Shown: piece after piece, positions 1 to 5,579 of the stretch
Layout: every line of letters begins with the position of its first letter
Numbering within the stretch: position 1 is the stretch's first letter
Assembly: GCA_002451175.1 (NCBI GenBank)
Contig: DKBI01000249.1
Location: 4,685-10,263 of the forward strand
Direction of reading: 5' to 3'
DNA from: Betaproteobacteria bacterium UBA6904
GTDB taxonomy: Bacteria > Pseudomonadota > Gammaproteobacteria > Burkholderiales > SG8-39
DNA: 5,579 bases
Program-made: the position numbers and the translations under genes
The notes under the pieces: generated by a model
Databases searched by the model: none
What the model was told of the DNA's origin: nothing
Seen by the model: the letters and a program-made list of their open reading frames with translations, nothing else

Positions 1-569
1 AGCCGCTGCTGCTGGCCGCCGGACAGGCTCTGGCCGCTCTGCGCGAGCTTGTCCTTGACCTCGGTCCAGAGCGCCGCGCGCGTCAGCGCCTGCTCGACGC
101 GATCGTCCATCTCGCGGCGGCTGAGGCGCTCGAAGAGCCGCACGCCGAACGCGATGTTGTCGTAGATGGACATCGGGAACGGCGTCGGCTTCTGGAACAC
201 CATGCCAATCCGGGCGCGGATCAGCGAGACGTCCTGGCGGGTCGTCACGAGGTTCTCGCCGCCCATGACGATTTCCCCCGTGGCGCGCTGCTCCGGGTAC
301 AGCGAGTACATGCGATTGAACGTCCGCAGCAGCGTGGACTTCCCGCACCCCGAGGGGCCGATGAACGCGGTGACGCGGTGCTCGGCGATGTCCATGGTGA
401 TGTTCTTCAGCGCCTGGAACCCGCCGTAGTAGAAGTTCAGGTCGCGGATCTTCAGCTTCGGGGGCAGGTCCGCGACCGCCGCCGGGGTCTCGCCGCCCGG
501 CGTGTCGCGCAGCACGGTCTTCAGCGTGGGCCGCGCCGGGCGCGCAGCGGTGTCGGTGGAATCGGTCAT
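1..569 (-). CDS. pstB: Phosphate ABC transporter ATP-binding protein PstB (partial, C-terminus beyond window)
   Basis: This is the cytoplasmic ATPase that powers phosphate import through PstC/PstA. The first 189 codons are present. After a Pro/Ala-rich leader (residues 1-38) the ABC domain starts at [11 protein letters not shown]. Walker A is GPSGCGKST (71-79), the Q-loop region [15 protein letters not shown] is at about 124-138 (Q126), and the ABC signature LSGGQQQR is at 182-189. The [18 protein letters not shown] stretch is characteristic of PstB among ABC ATPases. Walker B, the D-loop and the H-loop lie past the window edge. The leader is roughly 25-30 residues longer than in E. coli PstB, as I recall that sequence, so a later start is conceivable. 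However, the ATG at 569 has an AGGA six bases upstream and sits 14 nt after the pstA stop. It is the last gene of the visible operon. phoU and phoB often follow in relatives, but none is visible here. Confidence 0.97.
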   Translation of the reverse strand, partial: MTDSTDTAARPARPTLKTVLRDTPGGETPAAVADLPPKLKIRDLNFYYGGFQALKNITMDIAEHRVTAFIGPSGCGKSTLLRTFNRMYSLYPEQRATGEIVMGGENLVTTRQDVSLIRARIGMVFQKPTPFPMSIYDNIAFGVRLFERLSRREMDDRVEQALTRAALWTEVKDKLAQSGQSLSGGQQQR

Positions 570-583
570 CGGCAATCCTGTCC

Positions 584-1441
584 TCAGGCGGTTCGGCGGA
601 CGAGCGCGCGCGCGAGGATGTTGAGCGCGAGCACCGCCAGCGTGATCAGCGCGGCGCCGCCCCAGGCGAGGCGCTGCCAGTCGGCGTAGGGGCTCATGGC
701 GAACTGGAAGATCACCACCGGCAGATTGGCCATCGGCTTGTCGAGCGCCGTGGACCAGAACTGGTTGTTGAGCGCGGTGAACAGCAGCGGCGCGGTCTCG
801 CCGCTGATGCGCGCCACCGCCAGCAGAATGCCGGTGAGGATCCCCGCGCGGGCGGCGCGATAGGCCACGGAGAGCACCATCTTCCACGTCGGGCAGCCGA
901 GGGCCACCGCCGCTTCGCGCAGGCTGTTGGGTACGAGCTTCAGCATGTCGTCCGTGGTGCGCACCACGACCGGGATGACGAGCAGGGCGAGCGCCAGCGC
1001 GCCCGCAAAGCCGGAGAAGTGCTTCACGCGAGCGACGTACACGGAGTAGACGAACAGGCCGATGACGATCGACGGCGCCGACAGCAGCACGTCGTTGAGA
1101 AAGCGCGTGGCGTCCGCGAACCGGCTGCGCCGCCCGTACTCCGCGAGATAGGTGCCCGCGAGGATGCCGACCGGCGTGCCGATCAGCGTGCCGACGCCGA
1201 CCATGATGAGACTGCCGACGATGGCGTTGGCGAGGCCGCCGTCGCCGCCGGGCGGCGGCGTCATCTTGTAGTACAGCGTCGCGCGCAGCAGCGCTTCGCC
1301 GCCCTCGAGCAGCAGCGTCCCCAGGATCCAGGCGAGCCAGAACAGCCCGAACGCGAGGGCGAATCCCGATACCGCGAGCAGCGCCGCGTTGACGCGACGG
1401 CGCCACCGGTACACGGGATTGGTCGCGCGCACGGCGCTCAC
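584..1441 (-). CDS. pstA: Phosphate ABC transporter permease PstA
   Basis: This inner-membrane permease subunit pairs with PstC to form the phosphate channel. It has 285 residues, close to the usual 280-300. About six membrane segments are visible, near residues 18-45, 72-98, 113-136, 143-161, 200-222 and 258-282. The cytoplasmic EAA loop that docks on PstB is [18 protein letters not shown] (175-192). Strong PstA family stretches are [16 protein letters not shown] (88-103), [19 protein letters not shown] (119-137), [21 protein letters not shown] (about 210-230) and [13 protein letters not shown] (239-251). The start is GTG at 1441, overlapping the pstC TGA as GTGA, with a GAGGGGG ribosome site seven bases upstream. 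The same frame stays open far upstream inside pstC, but that part encodes Arg/Ala-rich nonsense and is not part of the protein. The gene is probably translationally coupled to pstC. Confidence 0.97.
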   Translation of the reverse strand: MSAVRATNPVYRWRRRVNAALLAVSGFALAFGLFWLAWILGTLLLEGGEALLRATLYYKMTPPPGGDGGLANAIVGSLIMVGVGTLIGTPVGILAGTYLAEYGRRSRFADATRFLNDVLLSAPSIVIGLFVYSVYVARVKHFSGFAGALALALLVIPVVVRTTDDMLKLVPNSLREAAVALGCPTWKMVLSVAYRAARAGILTGILLAVARISGETAPLLFTALNNQFWSTALDKPMANLPVVIFQFAMSPYADWQRLAWGGAALITLAVLALNILARALVRRTA

Positions 1442-2400
1442 GTGCGCGCCCCCTCGCCGCGCGTCAGGCTCGACAGCAGCAGCTTGGACAGCGCAAGCAC
1501 GATCGTGGTGATGAGGAACAGGATCAGGCCGAGCTCGATGAGCGCGGAGAAGTACAGGTCCCCCACGGCCTCGGTGAATTCGTTGGCGAGGGCGGAGGCA
1601 ATGCTGTTGCCGGGCGCGAGCAGCGACGCGGAGAGCCGGTGCGCGTTGCCGATGACGAACGTCACCGCCATCGTCTCGCCGAGCGCCCGCCCCAGCCCCA
1701 GCATGATGCCGCCGATCACGCCCACCTTGGTGTAGGGCAGGACGACGCGCCACACCACCTCCCAGGTCGTCGCGCCGAGCCCGTAGGCGGACTCCTTGAG
1801 CATCGGCGGCACGAGGTCGAACACGTCGCGCATCACCGCGGTGATGAACGGGATCACCATGATGGAGAGGATGAGCCCCGCGGTCAGCATGCCGATGCCG
1901 ATCGGCGGGCCCTCGAACAGCGCGCCGATCACGGGCCAGCCGGACAACCGCTCGCTCAGCCAGGGCTGCACGTGCGCCTGGAACTGCGGCGCGAAGACGA
2001 ACAGCCCCCACATGCCGTAGATGATCGACGGAATCGCGGCCAGCAGCTCGATCGCCGTGCCGAGCGGCCGCTTGAGCCACGCCGGCGACAGCTCGGTGAG
2101 AAACAGCGCGATGCCGAAACTCGCCGGCACGCCGATCAGCATCGCGATGAGGGAGGTCATCAGCGTGCCGTAGATCGGCACCAGGGCGCCGAATTCCTCG
2201 CGCACGGGATCCCACTCGGCGGACGCAACGAAGGCGGGCCCGTATTTCGCCAGCGTCGGCTGGCTGCCGATGACGAGCGCGATGAGGATCGCCGCGAGCA
2301 GGCTGAACACGAGCAGCGCGAAGGCGCGCGTCAGCCACTCGAACGCCACGTCCTTCCAGGGCGCGAACTGGATGCGCCGATTCGCCTGGGCAGCACTCAT
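1438..2400 (-). CDS. pstC: Phosphate ABC transporter permease PstC
   Basis: This is the second inner-membrane subunit of the PstSCAB phosphate importer. It has 320 residues, essentially the length of E. coli PstC. A first membrane segment lies at about 24-45, followed by the family block [34 protein letters not shown] (71-104 in total). Next come [20 protein letters not shown] (111-130), further segments near 167-190 and 225-250, and a last one near 285-307. The EAA loop is [20 protein letters not shown] (203-222), followed by [19 protein letters not shown] (230-248). The ATG at 2400 gives an N-terminus of normal family length. The six bases just before it are all C on the coding strand, and no Shine-Dalgarno sequence is visible, so initiation may depend on translation from pstS 34 nt upstream. 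The stop overlaps the pstA GTG start. Confidence 0.97.
   Translation of the reverse strand: MSAAQANRRIQFAPWKDVAFEWLTRAFALLVFSLLAAILIALVIGSQPTLAKYGPAFVASAEWDPVREEFGALVPIYGTLMTSLIAMLIGVPASFGIALFLTELSPAWLKRPLGTAIELLAAIPSIIYGMWGLFVFAPQFQAHVQPWLSERLSGWPVIGALFEGPPIGIGMLTAGLILSIMVIPFITAVMRDVFDLVPPMLKESAYGLGATTWEVVWRVVLPYTKVGVIGGIMLGLGRALGETMAVTFVIGNAHRLSASLLAPGNSIASALANEFTEAVGDLYFSALIELGLILFLITTIVLALSKLLLSSLTRGEGART
1449..1455 (-). promoter_or_regulatory. Ribosome binding site of pstA inside the end of pstC
   Basis: GAGGGGG lies seven bases upstream of the GTG at 1441. It decides the pstA start, because the frame is open far upstream and no suitable ATG exists at the N-terminus. Confidence 0.7.
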
Positions 2401-2434
2401 GGGGGGACGCGCGCAGCGCCGGGATGCGGTCGGC

Positions 2435-3481
2435 TCAGTATACGGGCTTGCCGGAAGTATCCTTGATTTGCGCTCGCCAGACCGACTGGATCAGTTTCAC
2501 GACGGGGTCGGGCATCGGCACGTAATCGAGCTCGCCGGCCATCGGTTGCCCGTTCTGATAAGCCCAGTCGAAGAATTTCAGCACTTCCCGGCCGTTCTCG
2601 GGCTTGCCTTGCGTCTTGTGCATGAGAATGAACGACGCGCCGGTGATCGGCCAGCTCGCCTTGCCGCGCTGGTCGGTCAGGATGACCCCCATGCCCGGGG
2701 TCTTCGCCCAATCCGCGCCGGCCGCCGCCTGCTTGAAGCTGTCGTCGCTCGGCGCGACCATCTGGCCGTCGCGGTTCTGCAGCAGGGCGTGCGCGAGCCG
2801 GTTCTGCTTCGCGAAGGCGTACTCCACATAGCCGATCGAACCGTCGATGCGCGCGACATAGTTCGCCACGCCCTCGTTGCCCTTGCCACCCACGCCGGTC
2901 GGCCATTTCACCGCAGTGCCCTCGCCGACCTGCGACTTCCAGTCCGCGCTGACCTTGGCGAGGTAGTTCGAGAACAGGAACGTGGTGCCCGAGCCGTCCG
3001 AGCGGTGCACCACCGAAATCGCCTTGTCGGGCAGCTTCGCGCCCGGGTTGAGCGCGGCGAGCGCCGCGTCGTTCCACTTCTTCACCTTGCCCAGGTAGAT
3101 GTCGGCGAGCAGCGCGCCGCTCAGCCGGATCTCGCCGGCGCCGAGCCCCTTGACGTTGTAGACGGGCACCACCCCGCCCATGATCGCCGGAAACTGGATC
3201 AGTCCCTGCCGCTCGAGATCCTCCGCCTTCATGGGCGCGTCGGAGGCGCCGAAATCCACCGTCTTCGCCGTGATCTGCTTGATGCCGCCGCCCGACCCGA
3301 TCGACTGGTAGTTGACGCTCACCCCCGCGGCCTTCTTGTAGGCGTCGGCCCACTTGGCGTAGATCGGATAGGGAAACGTCGCGCCGGCGCCGGTGATCTC
3401 CGCCGCCGAGGCCGCACCGTTCAACATCCAGAACAGCGCGCCGGCAACGGCCAGCGCGCGGTTGCGTGTAAATCCAAACAT
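2435..3481 (-). CDS. pstS: Periplasmic phosphate-binding protein PstS
   Basis: This is the periplasmic receptor that delivers inorganic phosphate to PstC/PstA. It has 348 residues. A Sec signal peptide fills 1-27: a basic MFGFTRNR start, a hydrophobic core [12 protein letters not shown], and a likely cleavage at ASA or ASAA just before [14 protein letters not shown]. The known phosphate-contact regions are present: GAGATFPYP (31-39), YQSIGSGGG (58-66), DFGASDAP (76-83, with the Asp used for phosphate discrimination) and HRSDGSGTT (159-167, Arg/Ser/Gly/Thr ligands). The C-terminal [10 protein letters not shown] (303-312) is also typical of the family. There is no lipobox Cys, so the protein should be soluble. 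The reading frame is open a further 139 codons upstream into dgkA. The ATG at 3481 is preferred because it gives the signal peptide, has a GGGAGA ribosome site, and lies downstream of the PhoB box. It is the first gene of the operon. Confidence 0.98.
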   Translation of the reverse strand: MFGFTRNRALAVAGALFWMLNGAASAAEITGAGATFPYPIYAKWADAYKKAAGVSVNYQSIGSGGGIKQITAKTVDFGASDAPMKAEDLERQGLIQFPAIMGGVVPVYNVKGLGAGEIRLSGALLADIYLGKVKKWNDAALAALNPGAKLPDKAISVVHRSDGSGTTFLFSNYLAKVSADWKSQVGEGTAVKWPTGVGGKGNEGVANYVARIDGSIGYVEYAFAKQNRLAHALLQNRDGQMVAPSDDSFKQAAAGADWAKTPGMGVILTDQRGKASWPITGASFILMHKTQGKPENGREVLKFFDWAYQNGQPMAGELDYVPMPDPVVKLIQSVWRAQIKDTSGKPVY

Positions 3482-3490
3482 GGCTGCGTC

Positions 3491-3496
3491 TCTCCC
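3491..3496 (-). promoter_or_regulatory. Ribosome binding site of pstS
   Basis: GGGAGA lies nine bases before the ATG at 3481. It supports this start over upstream in-frame codons and matches the position of the signal peptide. Confidence 0.65.
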
Positions 3497-3514
3497 GGTT
3501 GTTGTGCGCCTCGC

Positions 3515-3520
3515 AGTGTA
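3515..3520 (-). promoter_or_regulatory. Candidate -10 element of the pstS promoter
   Basis: The hexamer TACACT matches the sigma-70 -10 consensus TATAAT at four of six positions. Exactly ten bases (AATCGGCGCC) separate it from the end of the PhoB box, which fits PhoB-class promoters in which the activator box replaces the -35 element. A transcript starting about seven bases downstream, near 3508, would have a leader of roughly 27 nt that includes the ribosome site. No good -35 hexamer is seen at normal spacing, consistent with activator dependence. Confidence 0.55.
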
Positions 3521-3530
3521 GGCGCCGATT

Positions 3531-3548
3531 GTTACGGTTTGTTTACGG
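3531..3548 (-). promoter_or_regulatory. Candidate PhoB box upstream of pstS
   Basis: On the coding strand of pstS this reads CCGTAAACAAACCGTAAC: two near-identical 7-mers (CCGTAAA and CCGTAAC) separated by the A-rich spacer CAAA, a period of 11 bp. This matches the architecture of a Pho box (CTGTCAT, four A/T-rich bases, CTGTCAT/C), with four to five of seven consensus positions kept in each half-site. Its place 50 nt before the pstS start, and 10 nt before a possible -10 element, is what is expected of a PhoB-activated promoter. The A/T content stands out in an otherwise very GC-rich gap. The assignment rests on the direct-repeat architecture and the target gene, not on a motif score. Confidence 0.75.
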
Positions 3549-3616
3549 CGCGCGCCGCACGGTCCTTGGCCGCCCCGTCCACCGCGTGCAGTGCCGCCGG
3601 GCGCCCGTGCTACATT

Positions 3617-3620
3617 GGAG
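3617..3620 (+). promoter_or_regulatory. Ribosome binding site of dgkA
   Basis: GGAG sits five bases before the ATG at 3626 and fixes the dgkA start within a frame that has no upstream stop for a long distance. Confidence 0.65.
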
Positions 3621-3625
3621 ACGCG

Positions 3626-3994
3626 ATGGACAGTCCCCCGAAAGGCGCCACCGGACTGCGGCGCATCGTCAACGCCGCGCGCTATTCGCTGGCGGGACTG
3701 GCCGCCGCCGTGCGGCAGGAAGCCGCATTTCGCCAGGAGCTGATGCTCGCCGTCGTCCTCGTGCCGCTCGGCCTCTACCTGGGCCGGAGCGGCAGCGAAC
3801 GTGCGCTGCTCGTCGGCAGCGTGCTGCTGGTGCTGGTGGTCGAGCTCCTGAACAGCGCAATCGAGTCCGCGGTGGACCGCATCTCCACCGAGCGCCACCC
3901 GCTCGCGGGCACCGCGAAGGATCTCGGCAGCGCCGCCGTGATGCTCTCGCTCGTCACGCTCGGCGCGGTCTGGCTGCTGGTGCTCCTCGGCTGA
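3626..3994 (+). CDS. dgkA: Diacylglycerol kinase (small integral-membrane type)
   Basis: DgkA phosphorylates diacylglycerol with ATP to phosphatidic acid in the inner membrane, returning lipid released during periplasmic glucan or LPS modification to phospholipid synthesis. It has 122 residues, the family length. It shows the amphipathic start LRRIVNAARYSLAGLAAAVRQEAAFRQE (11-38), three membrane segments (about 39-54, 58-76 and 101-121), and the catalytic signature ELLNSAIESAVDR (73-85) with AKDLGSAAV (97-105). By alignment to E. coli DgkA with a constant offset of four residues, E32, R36, E73, N76, E80, K98 and D99 match its conserved or catalytic positions. The ATG at 3626 has GGAG five bases upstream. 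The frame is open for hundreds of codons upstream, antisense to pstS/pstC, but only this segment resembles a protein. The gene is divergent from pstS and convergent with the receptor gene. An undecaprenol kinase role, known for Gram-positive homologues, is less likely here. Confidence 0.95.
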   Translation: MDSPPKGATGLRRIVNAARYSLAGLAAAVRQEAAFRQELMLAVVLVPLGLYLGRSGSERALLVGSVLLVLVVELLNSAIESAVDRISTERHPLAGTAKDLGSAAVMLSLVTLGAVWLLVLLG

Positions 3995-4016
3995 ACGCCT
4001 CCGCGGCGGGGTTCAG
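3991..4016. terminator. Inverted repeat between convergent dgkA and receptor genes, possible weak bidirectional terminator
   Basis: CTGAAC (3991-3996) and GTTCAG (4011-4016) are perfect inverted copies flanking a GC-rich 14-nt centre. Two further C-G pairs are possible inside after one mismatch. The stop codons of both genes fall within the two arms. The element is placed where a shared terminator would be expected, but no T-run follows on either strand and the stem is short. It could simply be a by-product of two TGA codons facing each other. Rho-dependent termination is an alternative. Confidence 0.35.
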
Positions 4017-5579
4017 AGCTTCATCTCGAGCCGCACCGACCACTGCGTGCGCGTGGGGCCGGTGTTCTCCACGCTCTGGATGGTGCTGCCGGCGACGATC
4101 GCGCTCGCATTGTCATAATCACGCGCGAGGACGTTGCTGCCGCTGAAGCGCACCTGCGTGGTGCTGTCCACCGTCCAGAGCCCGTAGAGATCCACGACGC
4201 GCTTTGCGCTCGTCACGCTGCTCTGCGTCGCGGTGCTCTGCAGGCGATAGGCGGGCACCCAGTTGACGCTGCCGCCCACCCGCCAAGGCGCGCTGCGCAG
4301 GCGGTAATCCGCGCCGAGGTTGGCCGTGCCCTTGGGCTGCTGGTCGATGCGGTTGTCCGGCCCCGGCACGCCCTCGACCTGCGAGCGGAACACGCTCAGG
4401 TTGCCGCGCAGCGACACCTGCGGCGCCTGCGCGACCAGCTCGTCGAGCCGCAGCTTCGCCTCCAGCTCGAGCCCGGTAACGCGCGCGCCCTCCAGGTTCT
4501 GCGGGCGCTGCACCCAGCGCGGCACGTTCGCCCAGGGCACGGTCTCGAGTTCCGTGACGTTGCGGATGAGGTCCGTGATGCGCCGATGAAAGAGATTCGC
4601 GCTCAGCACGCCGCCCTCCGGCAGGTACTTCTCGTAGGCGACTTCGACGCCGCGCGCGAGCTCGGGGCGCAGGTCCGCGTTGCCGACGCGGTCCGGACTG
4701 GTCGCGACGTTGCCCCCGGGCGGTGCGTAACGCGCGTTGATCACCGGCCGCGCGATGAGATCCTGCAGCGCGGGCGCGCGGTAGCTACGCGTGAGGCTCG
4801 CCCGGATCTGGTCGCGGCGCTTGTCGTCGAGCCGCCAGACCGAATGCAGGAGCGGCGTCCAAACGCGGCTCGTGTTGCTCACCGAGGACCCGGCGGCGTC
4901 GCTGCGCGTGCCGATCGCCTCGACGCGCAGGCCGGCGTGCGCGGACCAGGTCTTCGTCAGGTTCCATTCGTCCTGCCCATAGGCCGCGGCGCGCCGCACG
5001 CGCGCGCCGAACGCATCGCCCAGGTCGACCAGCAGCGGCACGCCGTTCTGCAGCGTCGCGCGGTCCTGCCGGCGCGTCGTCGATTCGAGCTCCGCGCCGA
5101 TGACCACGTTGTGCTCCTGCGCGAGCGTGCGCGAGAGCTTCACGCCGAGCGTCCAGGTGCGGTCGTCGTTGTCGGTGCGTTCCTCGAGGGTGCGCGTGAG
5201 CGCCTGCGCCGCGTCGAATTCCTGCCGCAGACTGCGGTTCTTCCAGTTCGATGCGCTCAGCGCGCCGCGCAGCTCCAGGCGCGCGTCGGGTCCGAGCCGG
5301 CTCTGCTGCTGCGCGTTCAGCCGCAGCAGCCCGAAGCTCGAATCCGACCCCGTGACCGAACTCGCGTAGGCCGGCGGCACGGCACCGACGCTCTGCGCGA
5401 GCTGCCGCGTGGCATCGGTGCGGCTCTCGGAGGCCACGATGAACGGCGTCAGCATGAGGAACTCGCCCGGCGCCTGCCGCCACTGCAGCCGACCGACGAG
5501 CTGCACGCGGTCGCGCTGGTCGAAGCTCGCGCCGGTCTCCTCCTGGTCGAGGAGTACCGCGCCGGTCGCCGCGTCCACG
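4013..5579 (-). CDS. TonB-dependent outer-membrane receptor, C-terminal barrel part (5' end beyond window)
   Basis: The visible 521 residues are the beta-barrel of a TonB-dependent transporter, which imports a ligand across the outer membrane using energy from TonB/ExbBD. Evidence includes many short alternating amphipathic strands ending in aromatic or basic residues. The barrel motif SLTRSYRAPALQDLIARP (261-278, matching the common S-x-x-R-x-Y/F-R-A-P-x-L-x-x-L pattern) is followed by GNADLRPELARGVEVAYEKYL (about 299-319, the N-x-x-L-x-P-E signature) and LSANLFHRRITDLI (325-338). Late blocks include RPQNLEGARVTGLELEAK (358-375), DQQPKGTANLGADYR (412-426) and a closing strand WSVRLEMKL. The plug domain, TonB box and signal peptide lie outside the window, so the true start is not visible. 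A GTG near 5578 is simply an internal Val codon. The barrel ends in Leu rather than the usual Phe/Trp. The substrate is unknown. The style is closest to uncharacterised receptors of beta- and gammaproteobacteria, from memory only. Confidence 0.92.
   Translation of the reverse strand, partial: VDAATGAVLLDQEETGASFDQRDRVQLVGRLQWRQAPGEFLMLTPFIVASESRTDATRQLAQSVGAVPPAYASSVTGSDSSFGLLRLNAQQQSRLGPDARLELRGALSASNWKNRSLRQEFDAAQALTRTLEERTDNDDRTWTLGVKLSRTLAQEHNVVIGAELESTTRRQDRATLQNGVPLLVDLGDAFGARVRRAAAYGQDEWNLTKTWSAHAGLRVEAIGTRSDAAGSSVSNTSRVWTPLLHSVWRLDDKRRDQIRASLTRSYRAPALQDLIARPVINARYAPPGGNVATSPDRVGNADLRPELARGVEVAYEKYLPEGGVLSANLFHRRITDLIRNVTELETVPWANVPRWVQRPQNLEGARVTGLELEAKLRLDELVAQAPQVSLRGNLSVFRSQVEGVPGPDNRIDQQPKGTANLGADYRLRSAPWRVGGSVNWVPAYRLQSTATQSSVTSAKRVVDLYGLWTVDSTTQVRFSGSNVLARDYDNASAIVAGSTIQSVENTGPTRTQWSVRLEMKL

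Larger units (their letters stand above)
3482..3625. other. Divergent intergenic region between pstS and dgkA
   Basis: This 144-bp gap is the only substantial non-coding stretch in the window. It contains the pstS promoter elements, with a 12-bp perfect GC palindrome (3546-3557) touching the outer edge of the PhoB box. The dgkA ribosome site is at its far end. No convincing sigma-70 promoter for dgkA could be picked out, and no small ORF or RNA gene is evident. Confidence 0.7.

Noticed and set aside
1238..1258. GC-rich hairpin-like sequence considered as an internal terminator or attenuator in pstA.
   Set aside because: It lies within conserved coding sequence for the Pro-Pro-Pro-Gly-Gly loop, has no T-run, and follows from codon choice.
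1442..2338. Upstream extension of the pstA frame through pstC, giving a 584-residue protein.
   Set aside because: It overlaps pstC in another frame, its composition is Arg/Ala-rich without membrane segments, and the GTG start with GAGGGGG gives a normal PstA.
1019..2466. Plus-strand open frames antisense to pstC and pstA (238 and 275 residues).
   Set aside because: Composition is dominated by Arg, His, Glu and Ala with no domain pattern. These are the expected mirror of GC-rich codon use in real genes.
3546..3557. Perfect 12-bp palindrome CGGCGCGCGCCG next to the PhoB box, considered as a repressor operator.
   Set aside because: Alternating G and C palindromes are expected by chance at this base composition, and nothing else supports a second regulator.
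3611..3616. TACATT considered as a -10 element for dgkA.
   Set aside because: A start from it would fall almost on the ATG and exclude the ribosome site from the transcript. No -35 hexamer lies at a suitable distance.
2270..3625. Very long plus-strand open frame antisense to pstS and the 5' end of pstC, continuous with dgkA and suggesting a 574-residue fusion protein.
   Set aside because: Only the last 122 residues resemble a protein. The upstream part is Arg/His/Ala-rich antisense translation of conserved pst genes, and dgkA has its own ATG and ribosome site at family length.
3482..3898. Upstream extension of the pstS frame by 139 codons into dgkA.
   Set aside because: It would bury the signal peptide internally and cross the PhoB box. 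The added residues are not protein-like and dgkA occupies the other strand.
4785..5483. A 232-residue minus-strand frame, and plus-strand frames, overlapping the receptor gene.
   Set aside because: They are out of frame with the clear barrel sequence and have low-complexity Arg/Ala or Ser/Arg composition.

Overview
The window comes from a GC-rich Gram-negative genome. Outer-membrane receptor, periplasmic PstS and enterobacterial-style PstC/PstA/PstB and DgkA sequences point to a beta- or gammaproteobacterium. Burkholderiales or Xanthomonadales-like groups are plausible, but the taxon is an inference from protein style and base composition, not from a marker gene.

Layout. On the minus strand, reading from about 3548 down to 1, lies a high-affinity phosphate uptake operon in the order pstS (2435-3481), pstC (1438-2400), pstA (584-1441) and pstB (1-569, C-terminus cut off by the window edge). 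The genes are tightly packed: 34 nt between pstS and pstC, a 4-nt stop/start overlap between pstC and pstA with a GTG start, and 14 nt between pstA and pstB. Upstream of pstS is a candidate PhoB box made of two 7-mers spaced 11 bp apart (3531-3548). A candidate -10 hexamer follows it at the distance seen in PhoB-activated promoters. On the plus strand, divergent from pstS across a 144-bp gap, is a complete small diacylglycerol kinase gene, dgkA (3626-3994). Convergent with dgkA, and only 18 nt away, is the C-terminal beta-barrel part of a TonB-dependent outer-membrane receptor (4013-5579, minus strand). Its N-terminus lies outside the window.

How they work together. PstS captures periplasmic phosphate, PstC and PstA form the inner-membrane channel, and PstB supplies ATP-driven energy. 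The PhoB box suggests induction under phosphate limitation. DgkA recycles diacylglycerol into phosphatidic acid in the inner membrane. Its link to phosphate is positional only. The receptor's substrate cannot be told from this sequence.

The window is largely ordinary. No RNA genes, insertion sequences, CRISPR arrays or attachment sites were seen, and no gap exceeds 150 bp. Several very long open frames antisense to, or read through from, the real genes are products of high GC and are not treated as genes. I found no credible new system. The most useful points are the PhoB box/promoter, the pst/dgkA divergent arrangement, the missing Shine-Dalgarno at pstC, and the unassigned receptor.
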